A stretch of DNA of 64,000 nt from Pseudomonas maioricensis (GTDB taxonomy: Bacteria > Pseudomonadota > Gammaproteobacteria > Pseudomonadales > Pseudomonadaceae): assembly GCF_022790535.1 (NCBI RefSeq), contig NZ_LOHG01000012.1, forward strand, positions 48,627 through 112,626, written 5' to 3'. Of this stretch, positions 27,512 through 35,105 are shown one piece after another. Position 1 is the stretch's first letter, and each line of letters starts with the position of its first letter. The position numbers and the translations under genes are program-made. Below the pieces are notes generated by a model, which had not been told where the DNA came from, ran no database searches, and was given only the letters and a program-made list of their open reading frames with translations.

Positions 27512-28741
27512 TCAAGCGGCTTTTTTAGTGCGCGGCAGCAGAATCGCCATGATCCCCAGCAGCGGCAGGTAGGAACACAGGTTGTAGACGAACAGAATGC
27601 CGTGGCTATCCGCCAGATAGCCCAGCAAAGCCGCGCCAATACCACCAAAGCCAAACATCAGGCCGAAAAAGATCCCCGCGATCATGCCGACGTTACCCGG
27701 CACCAGTTCCTGGGCATACACCACAATCGCGGAAAATGCCGAGGCCAGAATGAAGCCGATGATCACGCTCAGAATGCTTGTCCAGAACAGATCAGCGTAA
27801 GGCAACGCAAGGGTGAACGGCGCAGCGCCCAGAATCGAGAACCAGATCACCGCTTTACGCCCGATCCGGTCACCAATCGGTCCACCAAAGAACGTGCCCG
27901 CCGCCACGGCACCGAGGAATAGGAACAGATACAGCTGGGAGTTGGCCACCGACAGGTCGAACTTCTCGATCAGATAGAAGGTGAAGTAACTGGTGATGCT
28001 CGACATGTAGAAGAACTTGGAAAAGATCAGGAATGCCAGCACGACCAGTGCGCCAGTGACCCGGCCTTTCGACAAGCCATGGCTCGCGGCCTGACCTTGT
28101 TTGAGCTTGAACAGATTCAAATGCGCACGGTACCAGCGGCTGATCGCGTACAGCAATCCAACGGAAAACAGCGCGACCAGCCCGAACCAGGCCACATGCC
28201 CCTGGCCGAAAGGGATGATGATCGCCGCCGCCAGTAACGGGCCGAATGCCGAGCCGGTATTGCCGCCCACTTGAAAGGTCGACTGCGCCAGGCCGAACCG
28301 CCCACCTGAGGCCAGCCGCGCAATACGCGAAGCTTCCGGGTGGAAGGTCGAAGAGCCAATGCCGATCAGGGCCGAGGCCAGAAGAATCATCGGGAAGCTG
28401 CCCACCACGGCCAGCATCAAAATGCCAATCAGTGTGCACAGCGAGCCCACCGGCAGCACCAGCGGATTGGGATGACGGTCGGTGTAATAACCCACCCATG
28501 GCTGCAGCAATGAAGCAGTGATCTGGAACGTCAGGGTGATCAATCCAACCTGAGTGAACGTCAGGCCGTAACTTTCCTTGAGCAGTGGGTAGATCGACGG
28601 CAATACCGCCTGAATCAGGTCGTTGACCAGGTGCGCCAGTGCCACAGCACCAATGATGCGCATGACCAGCGGACTGCTGGTACTGGAAGGCGTAGGGGTT
28701 GCAGCGGGAATTGCACTGGTGGGGGAGTTACTGACGTCCAT
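27512..28741 (-). CDS. MFS transporter, fosmidomycin-resistance (Fsr) type
   Basis: 409 residues from ATG 28741. Twelve membrane segments follow a Ser/Thr/Pro-rich N-terminus. HLVNDLIQAVLPSIYPLLK and STFHPEASRIARLASGGRFG are the hallmarks of Fsr-like permeases, which export fosmidomycin and possibly other compounds. GTG 28774 and ATG 28750 are alternative starts; 28741 has GGA at suitable spacing. The gene is monocistronic and convergent with DUF1853. Confidence 0.85.
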   Translation of the reverse strand: MDVSNSPTSAIPAATPTPSSTSSPLVMRIIGAVALAHLVNDLIQAVLPSIYPLLKESYGLTFTQVGLITLTFQITASLLQPWVGYYTDRHPNPLVLPVGSLCTLIGILMLAVVGSFPMILLASALIGIGSSTFHPEASRIARLASGGRFGLAQSTFQVGGNTGSAFGPLLAAAIIIPFGQGHVAWFGLVALFSVGLLYAISRWYRAHLNLFKLKQGQAASHGLSKGRVTGALVVLAFLIFSKFFYMSSITSYFTFYLIEKFDLSVANSQLYLFLFLGAVAAGTFFGGPIGDRIGRKAVIWFSILGAAPFTLALPYADLFWTSILSVIIGFILASAFSAIVVYAQELVPGNVGMIAGIFFGLMFGFGGIGAALLGYLADSHGILFVYNLCSYLPLLGIMAILLPRTKKAA

Positions 28742-28929
28742 GGAGTTCATCCGCGAAGCTATTGGATGTGCCACGACCTGGATATTGCAAAATATGTCAG
28801 CGGCACAAGGTCCGCCAATGTGCCATTTTTTGGGGCATGGCCGCTACATATTGTTGCGTGGAATGAACGCGAAATTTGATTTTGCATGACCGCGTCCTGC
28901 CTCCCTTGCGGGGCGGCAAACATTGGACC

Positions 28930-29002
28930 TGTAGGAGCTGCCGAAGGCTGCGATGGCAGTGTGTCTGGATAAATGCTTCGCAGCCTTCGGCAGCTCCTAC
29001 AG
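28930..29002. repeat. REPIN, class A
   Basis: Class A pair in the 308-base gap between the Fsr-type gene start and the MHS-type gene stop. I see no gene in this gap. Confidence 0.9.
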
Positions 29003-29049
29003 AAAATGCATTTCAATTCAGTCGCTGTATTTTCTTTTACAGGAGCCAG

Positions 29050-30387
29050 TCAAGCCGTGGCCCCAACAGCCACGCCCTTCTCCCCCGTCGGCACGTCATG
29101 CAGCGATAGCCGCGAAGTTTCCGGCAGCGCCAACCCACCCGCCAATGCCAACAAACCAACCGCGATCAGGTAAAACGCGGGTGACAGATTACTGCCCGTC
29201 GTGGTGATCAACCAGGTTGCCATCAACGGCGCGGTGCCGCCAAAGATCGTGTAAGCCATGTTGTAGGTGATTGCCGAAGCGGTATAACGAGTGCGGGTCG
29301 GGAAGGTTTCCGAGAGCAGCGCCGCTGTCACCACGCCACACAACACTGCACCGACCGCCAGCAGCATCACGCCGACAATAGACGCAGCGAACGAACCGGA
29401 ACTGGCCATCAGGAAAGACGGAAAGACCACCACGATCAACAGCGCGCAGGCCGTCATGACCGTCTTGCGGCGCCCCACCTTGTCGGAATACAACCCGGCC
29501 AACGGGCAGATCGCCGCCGCAAACAGCAACGCAATCAACGACACCAGCAACGCCGTCGCCCGGCTGAGACCACCCGCGACTTGCAGGTAGGTGGCAAAGT
29601 ACGTGGTGAACATATAGAACGACAGCGCCGTCAGTGACACGAACGCACCCAGGCAGCAGATCGCCGCGCCGTGGTTGCGCAGGGTTTCCTTGAGGGGCGA
29701 ATGGGCGACGTCATGATCCTGGGTCACTGCCTGGAATGCCGGTGTTTCATCCAGTTTCCAGCGCAGGTACAAACCGACCAGCCCCAGCGGCGCAGCGATC
29801 AGGAACGGCAGACGCCAGCCCCAGCTGCCCATGGCCTCCGGGGAAAGTGATGCTTCAAGGGCATAGGCAACGACGGCTGCCGCGGCGAATGCGGAAAAAG
29901 TCGAGACCGGGACAAAGCTGCCGTACCAGGCTCGCTTGTCACTGGGGGCGTGTTCCATCAGGTAGGCGCAGGCACCGGCGTATTCACCGCCTGCTGAAAA
30001 GCCCTGAGCGCAACGAATCAACGTCAGCAGAATCGGCGCCATCACCCCAATCGCCGCATAAGTCGGCAACAGGCCAATCAACGTCGTGGCTGCGGCCATC
30101 AATAAAATGGTCATTGCCAGGGTGCGTTTGCGGCCAATCCGGTCGCCGAGCATGCCGAAGAAAATCCCTCCCAATGGCCGGAATGCGAACGCTACGGCGA
30201 ACACTGCAAAGGTTTTCAGCAGCGCCGCGCTCGCATCGCCACTGGGGAAAAACTGCTGGGCGATCGCAGTCGCCAGAAAGCCATAAACGGCGAAGTCGAA
30301 CCATTCGACGAAGTTGCCGATGGCGGCGGCGACAATCACTTTTCTCAGCGTTTTGGGGCTGACTTGTTCCGTAGCGGCACTTGTCAT
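29050..30387 (-). CDS. MFS transporter, metabolite:H+ symporter (MHS) family
   Basis: 445 residues from ATG 30387, which is preceded by GAGG; an in-frame start five codons earlier is less supported. GNFVEWFDFAVYGFLA in the first helix and GDRIGRKRTLAMTILLM in the first loop define the MHS family, whose members carry citrate, 2-oxoglutarate, proline or betaine with protons. The specific substrate is not readable. No catabolic gene is adjacent in the same direction. Confidence 0.88.
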   Translation of the reverse strand: MTSAATEQVSPKTLRKVIVAAAIGNFVEWFDFAVYGFLATAIAQQFFPSGDASAALLKTFAVFAVAFAFRPLGGIFFGMLGDRIGRKRTLAMTILLMAAATTLIGLLPTYAAIGVMAPILLTLIRCAQGFSAGGEYAGACAYLMEHAPSDKRAWYGSFVPVSTFSAFAAAAVVAYALEASLSPEAMGSWGWRLPFLIAAPLGLVGLYLRWKLDETPAFQAVTQDHDVAHSPLKETLRNHGAAICCLGAFVSLTALSFYMFTTYFATYLQVAGGLSRATALLVSLIALLFAAAICPLAGLYSDKVGRRKTVMTACALLIVVVFPSFLMASSGSFAASIVGVMLLAVGAVLCGVVTAALLSETFPTRTRYTASAITYNMAYTIFGGTAPLMATWLITTTGSNLSPAFYLIAVGLLALAGGLALPETSRLSLHDVPTGEKGVAVGATA

Positions 30388-30535
30388 GCTGGACCTCGAC
30401 ATTTCATCAGGAAGCTATCGATTATCGGGACAGTCGCTGAAGCGGCTTACTCCAAAAGTGTCATCCGCATAGTCAGGACCGACCCCACCGTGGTTCGACA
30501 GCGCATGATTCATGCCAAAGGCTTTAAATCAACGC

Positions 30536-31531
30536 TTACAAGCTCATCGCCCGACGACCTTGCAAGCCGCCGGTGTGGATGAAAATCAGCCGGGTGCCCG
30601 CCGAAAAACGTCCGGCGACCACTTCATCGTGCAGGGCCAGCAGGGCCTTGCCGGTGTACAGCGGTTCGAAGGGGATGCCGCTTTGGGATTCGCTGGTGGC
30701 GATGAAATCCAGCAAGTGGGGGTCGGTTTTGGCGAAGCCGCCACGGGAGGCGCTGATGAGGTAATAGTCATCCCTCGCATCTGTAGGAGCTGCCGAAGGC
30801 TGCGAAAGCGGATTTTCAGGGCAATCGCATCGCAGCCTTCGGCAGCTCCTACAGATTTGGCGGTGGGCCAGGATTGCCGCGACATTCTGCTCAACCCCAT
30901 GATCATCCGGCACCGCCATGGCGCCATACACCGGATGCGCGCCCTCTTCGGCCAGAACCAGTCCAGCCAGCGTCGTGCCCGTCCCGGCGGCCAGCCACCA
31001 ACCGTGGTAACCACTCCAGCCCATGTCGCTCAGTTGGTCGTGCACCATCTCCAATAACCCCGCGCAACCAAGCGCGCCGGGCAAACCTCCGCCGCCTTCC
31101 GGGACCGGATAGAAATCAGGGTATTGCTTCAGCCACGACGGCCAGAAGTCCGGCTCATTCCGCGCGCGATAACCACCATAGCCCAGCCAGTGCAGGTGCA
31201 TACCGAACGCTTGCAGGTCCAAGGTGGTGGGCGTCTCCACAGGATGACCGCGCACCAACCCGACCGTAGGGAAGCCAAACCGCTTGCCCGCAGCCGCCAA
31301 GGCATGCAGATGGTTGGAATGCGCGCCACCAAGGCTGATGACGCCTTGGGCGCTGATCTCACTGGCGGCCCTCAGGTGATGAGCAAGCTTGAACCACTTG
31401 TTGCCGCTGATCAGCGGGTCGATGAGGTCAAGACGCAGGACCGCAACCTCGACCCCGGCACTGGCGAGCCAAGGCAGGTTCAGCCGCTGGAGAGGAGCGT
31501 TGGGTTGCCAGTGAATGGGGGCGATAGACAC
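30536..31531 (-). CDS. ACC deaminase / D-cysteine desulfhydrase-like PLP enzyme with an in-frame REPIN insertion
   Basis: 331 residues. The N-terminal 220 residues match the tryptophan-synthase-beta fold group of ACC deaminases and D-cysteine desulfhydrases: ISGNKWFKL with the probable PLP lysine at 45, SLGGAHSNHLHALAA, and AAGTGTTLAGL. Residues about 226-250 (reading CRSCRRLR near the start and QPSAAPT near the end) are encoded entirely by a REPIN at 30781-30853. Native-looking sequence then resumes (DDYYLISASRGGFAKTDP) to the end. The frame stays open across the insertion, so a protein about 25 residues longer than expected may be made. Whether it is active is unknown. Confidence 0.8.
   Translation of the reverse strand: MSIAPIHWQPNAPLQRLNLPWLASAGVEVAVLRLDLIDPLISGNKWFKLAHHLRAASEISAQGVISLGGAHSNHLHALAAAGKRFGFPTVGLVRGHPVETPTTLDLQAFGMHLHWLGYGGYRARNEPDFWPSWLKQYPDFYPVPEGGGGLPGALGCAGLLEMVHDQLSDMGWSGYHGWWLAAGTGTTLAGLVLAEEGAHPVYGAMAVPDDHGVEQNVAAILAHRQICRSCRRLRCDCPENPLSQPSAAPTDARDDYYLISASRGGFAKTDPHLLDFIATSESQSGIPFEPLYTGKALLALHDEVVAGRFSAGTRLIFIHTGGLQGRRAMSL
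30781..30853. repeat. REPIN, class A, inside a coding sequence
   Basis: Same inverted pair as the intergenic class A copies, but placed within the PLP enzyme gene at 30536-31531 without breaking its frame. Confidence 0.92.
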
Positions 31532-31601
31532 AGGATTGAGCCGCTGAACGAAGTGCGGGAGTTTAGCATTGGCTGCGATTTAACTGATTAAGCATAAACC
31601 C

Positions 31602-31718
31602 TGTGGGAGCGAGGCTTGGTCTGGGCGGCATTCCGACGATAAACGATAACGCGGTGCGTCTTCTGACCGCGTCTCATGTATCGTCGGAATGCCGCCCAGA
31701 CCAAGCCTCGCTCCCACA
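31602..31718. repeat. REPIN variant with perfect 40-bp arms
   Basis: 31602-31641 is the exact inverse of 31679-31718. The arms start TGTGGGAGCGAGGCTTGG and continue through GGTCTGGGCGGCATTCC. The 37-base core resembles those of the REPINs at 10170 and 14719. It lies between the PLP enzyme gene start and the fadH stop. Confidence 0.9.
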
Positions 31719-31742
31719 AGAATTGCGTTCCCCAGGAAAGTC

Positions 31743-33779
31743 CTACAACCCCGCCGCCAACCTTGAACCCTGATCAATCGCCCGCTTCGCATCCAGCTCT
31801 GCCGCGACGTCCGCGCCGCCGATCAGGTGCACGCTCTGCCCGGCCTCAACCAGCCCGTCATACAGTTCTCGCAGTGGATCCTGCCCGGCACAGATCACGA
31901 TGTTGTCCACCGGCAACACCTTCTCTTCGCCTTCAGCAATCCGGATGTGCAGGCCCGCATCGTCGATACGCAGGTATTCAACGCTGTTGAGCATCTGCAC
32001 CTGTTTGTTCTTCAGGCCGGTGCGGTGGATCCAGCCAGTGGTTTTACCCAGACCATCACCCACTTTGGAAGCTTTGCGCTGTAGCAGGAACACCTGACGC
32101 GCCGGGGCGTGCAGCTCCGGCTTGATGCCCACCACACCACCGCGTGCTTCCAGGGCAGTATCAATACCCCATTCCTTCCAGAAAGCCGTGCGATCCAGAC
32201 TGGTGGAAACACCCTGATGCACCAGAAACTCCGAGACATCAAAACCGATACCGCCCGCGCCAATCACCGCAACGCTCGCGCCCACTGGCTTGCGCTGCAG
32301 GATCACATCCAGATAGCTCAACACTTTGGGATGTTCGATACCGGGTATCGCCGGGGTACGTGGCGCAATGCCGGTGGCGAGGATGACCTCGTCGTAACCT
32401 GCGCCACGTAAATCTTCGACCGCAACACGCGTATTGAGGCGCACGTCGACACCGGTAGTCTGCAGTTTGCGCGCGAAGTAACGCAGCGTTTCGTAGAACT
32501 CTTCCTTGCCCGGTACGCGCTTGGCGATATTGAACTGGCCGCCAATTTCTGCCGCCGAATCGAACAAGGTCACCTGATGGCCGCGCTCAGCGGCAACCGT
32601 GGCGGCCGCCAGACCAGCAGGGCCAGCGCCAATCACGGCGATTTTCTTGCTCTGGCGCGTCGGGATGTAATTCAGCTCGGTCTCATGACAGGCCCGCGGA
32701 TTGACCAGGCAACTGGTCAGCTTTCCGCCAAACGTATGGTCAAGACAGGCCTGATTACAACCGATGCAGGTGTTGATCTCATCAGCCCGCCCCGCAGCAG
32801 CTTTATTCACGAATTCCGGATCCGCCAGAAAAGGCCTCGCCATCGAGACCATGTCGGCATCGCCTTCACTGAGAATCTGCTCGGCGATTTCCGGTGTATT
32901 GATACGGTTGGTAGTGATCAGCGGAATGTCCACCGAGCCGCGCAGCTTGGCAGTGACTTTACTGAATGCGGCACGCGGCACCTTGGTCGCAATGGTCGGG
33001 ATACGCGCTTCATGCCAGCCGATACCCGTGTTGATGATCGTCGCCCCGGCCTGCTCAATGGCCTGAGCCAATTGCACGATCTCTTCCCAGGTACTGCCGC
33101 CTTCCACCAGATCGAGCATCGACAGGCGAAAGATAATGATGAACTCAGCCCCAACGGCCTCGCGAACCCGCCGAACGATTTCCACCGGCAGACGCATGCG
33201 ATTTTCGTAGCTGCCACCCCAGCGGTCAGTGCGATGGTTGGTGTGAGCCGCGAGAAACTGGTTAATGAAATAGCCTTCAGACCCCATGATTTCAACGCCG
33301 TCGTAACCGGCGCTATGGGCCAGCGTCGAGCAGGTGACGAAATCGGCGATCTGCTTTTCGATGCCTTCTTCGTCCAGCTCGCGGGGTTTGAAAGGATTGA
33401 TGGGCGCCTGAATCGCGCTGGGGGCGACCTGGTTCTTGCTGTAGGCATAACGCCCGGCGTGGAGAATCTGCAGGCAGATTTTGCCGCCAGCCTCATGTAC
33501 CGCCTGGGTGACTATACGATGCTGCCCGGCTTCTTCGGCCGTGGTCAGCTTCGCGGCGCCGGTGTAAACGCCGCCTTCTTCATTAGGCGCAATCCCACCT
33601 GTCACCATCAGCCCGACACCGCCCGTTGCCCGCTCGGCAAAATACGCCGCCATACGCTCAAAACCGCCCGGCTTTTCTTCCAGACCGGTGTGCATGGAAC
33701 CCATCAGGGTGCGGTTGCGCAAGGTGGTAAAGCCCAGATCCAGCGGGGCCAGCAGGTGCGGGTAATGAGCGGCGGCCAT
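31743..33779 (-). CDS. fadH: NADPH-dependent 2,4-dienoyl-CoA reductase
   Basis: 678 residues, matching FadH. An N-terminal FMN-binding Old Yellow Enzyme barrel (QILHAGRYAYS near 104; GSEGYFINQFLAAHTNHRTD near 166-185; VSMARPFLADPEF) is followed by the [4Fe-4S] cysteines Cys338, Cys341, Cys345 and Cys357 in CIGCNQACLDHTF...C. A C-terminal FAD/NAD domain starts at IAVIGAGPAGLAAA. It reduces 2,4-dienoyl-CoA made during beta-oxidation of unsaturated fatty acids. The start has GGAG 5 bases upstream. Single gene. Confidence 0.94.
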   Translation of the reverse strand: MAAAHYPHLLAPLDLGFTTLRNRTLMGSMHTGLEEKPGGFERMAAYFAERATGGVGLMVTGGIAPNEEGGVYTGAAKLTTAEEAGQHRIVTQAVHEAGGKICLQILHAGRYAYSKNQVAPSAIQAPINPFKPRELDEEGIEKQIADFVTCSTLAHSAGYDGVEIMGSEGYFINQFLAAHTNHRTDRWGGSYENRMRLPVEIVRRVREAVGAEFIIIFRLSMLDLVEGGSTWEEIVQLAQAIEQAGATIINTGIGWHEARIPTIATKVPRAAFSKVTAKLRGSVDIPLITTNRINTPEIAEQILSEGDADMVSMARPFLADPEFVNKAAAGRADEINTCIGCNQACLDHTFGGKLTSCLVNPRACHETELNYIPTRQSKKIAVIGAGPAGLAAATVAAERGHQVTLFDSAAEIGGQFNIAKRVPGKEEFYETLRYFARKLQTTGVDVRLNTRVAVEDLRGAGYDEVILATGIAPRTPAIPGIEHPKVLSYLDVILQRKPVGASVAVIGAGGIGFDVSEFLVHQGVSTSLDRTAFWKEWGIDTALEARGGVVGIKPELHAPARQVFLLQRKASKVGDGLGKTTGWIHRTGLKNKQVQMLNSVEYLRIDDAGLHIRIAEGEEKVLPVDNIVICAGQDPLRELYDGLVEAGQSVHLIGGADVAAELDAKRAIDQGSRLAAGL

Positions 33780-33978
33780 AGAAACTCCATCGAACTGTCA
33801 CGGTATGCGACTGCCTGAAGCAGCCGTCAATTATTCAGGCCTTGGTGGCCTGTTCATTGGGCAACAGTAAAGACGAGCTTCGCGACCTGCTCAATGACTG
33901 TAAGTGACAAGTTGATGATTTAAATGTGCAGCTGCCATTCCGCTTGAACGTGTTGTGCCTTGATACCCCCCATGCGGA

Positions 33979-34392
33979 TCAAAGTCGCACAGGCAGCCTG
34001 CTGCTGTGAACGGCATCGCTGGTCAACAGGGATGCAGCGCCAATCTCGGTTAGCCCGCGGATGATGTGCTGGGTGTAGGGAAAAGCAGGATCCTCCTCCA
34101 GCACTCTTTCAGACACCAACAGCCCTTCGTTCACGAGCACATCGATCGCCAACACACAGCGCACGATGGAGGGAACGCTTGGCTGACGGCGCACCAACTG
34201 CATGTATATCTGCCCGCACGTCAGCTGTCGTGCCTTCCCCACGCCAGGCTTTACCTCGCTGAGTAGTAGCCAGACCGCTTTTAAAATCGCCAGATCGACC
34301 GCGAGAGGGTCTGTGAGCTCGGGGATTAACCCGGACTCATGAGGCAGGAAGGAACTCGCTTGGGATGTCACAGATAAACCTCTGAATACCAT
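33979..34392 (-). CDS. Hypothetical protein (137 aa)
   Basis: I do not recognise this protein. From ATG 34392 it is about 137 residues, mostly helical by composition, with ELTDPLAVDLAILKAVWLLL, a TCGQIYMQLVRRQPSVPSI segment and LAIDVLVNEGLLVSE, which looks like a winged-helix or other small all-alpha fold. The frame extends upstream to a TTG at 34476, but that part is Arg/Cys-rich and unlike coding sequence. The ribosome site is weak (AGG 3 bases away). It borders an AT-rich patch, so horizontal origin is possible. Confidence 0.45.
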   Translation of the reverse strand: MVFRGLSVTSQASSFLPHESGLIPELTDPLAVDLAILKAVWLLLSEVKPGVGKARQLTCGQIYMQLVRRQPSVPSIVRCVLAIDVLVNEGLLVSERVLEEDPAFPYTQHIIRGLTEIGAASLLTSDAVHSSRLPVRL

Positions 34393-34539
34393 TAGCCTGA
34401 ACAACCGCGCGTTTTTACACCGTGCGTTTTCTCGCTTTCCGGAATGAGCAGCGTGACACGCACATCCTTTAGCCAACGCGACATGAAGGGATTACCTTAC
34501 AGCAAAACCACTTTATCGTCGCCAAAAAAGAGCTTACGC

Positions 34540-34680
34540 TCTGCTTTCATAAAAGATTTTTTATTGCCATAATTCAAGTATTTTCAGCATAAAAAACCAA
34601 TAAAGATTAACAAATTGATAATAATTACCAATAAATTATTAAAAACAAAAATAAGAAAAATATAAATTTAAAATATATAA
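34540..34680. other. AT-rich patch upstream of a secreted-protein gene
   Basis: Between the hypothetical gene and 34803 the DNA becomes strikingly AT-rich, with runs such as AAATTATTAAAAACAAAAAT and TTTAAAATATATAA. This is far from the composition of the rest of the window. It contains no convincing ORF. It fits a silenced promoter region bound by MvaT/MvaU (the H-NS analogues of Pseudomonas) or a foreign remnant; both are inference. Confidence 0.7.
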
Positions 34681-34802
34681 CGGCAACATTTTGCCGCCAC
34701 AGAACTTTAAGCTCACACTGCTGACTTACAGTCCGCAGCCTGTAGTAAACCTCCACGCGCTGACACTTCTTCGTTACCCACTTCTATTTGGAGATTCTCC
34801 CG

Positions 34803-35051
34803 ATGGCTAGAAGCTTGCTGCCTCTTGCTGCCATTTTTCTGATGAGCCTCACCACAATTTCCGTATCAGCCGCCGAAAACAAAAATCCCCTGCCCTCGAC
34901 ATCGAGTGATGTGCGCGTGGAAGTCGAGGCCAAACGCGAGCAGATCACGGGTGCCGAAAGCGCCACGAAAAGCCAGTCCACAGGCGCGCAAACCGTGCTG
35001 GATGCCCCGGTCGTCACCGATGACGCCCCTGCGACCGATGACGAGAAATGA
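34803..35051 (+). CDS. Small exported protein (82 aa)
   Basis: ATG 34803 follows GGAG by about 9 bases; a start 5 codons earlier is less likely. The first 25 residues (MARSLLPLAAIFLMSLTTIS then VSA) form a signal peptide. The mature part is polar, rich in Ser, Thr, Asp and Glu, without Cys, and ends TDDAPATDDEK, so it is probably disordered. It is 54 bases before the beta-glucosidase gene and probably cotranscribed with it. Function unknown. Confidence 0.65.
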   Translation: MARSLLPLAAIFLMSLTTISVSAAENKNPLPSTSSDVRVEVEAKREQITGAESATKSQSTGAQTVLDAPVVTDDAPATDDEK

Positions 35052-35105
35052 GTCTTCGTTTGATACGCAGTACACCACCTGTCGAACGAATTCAGGAGTA
35101 GCTTC

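Noticed and set aside
32577..33818. 413-codon plus-strand frame opposite fadH
   Set aside because: Complete overlap with fadH, whose motifs are unambiguous on the other strand.
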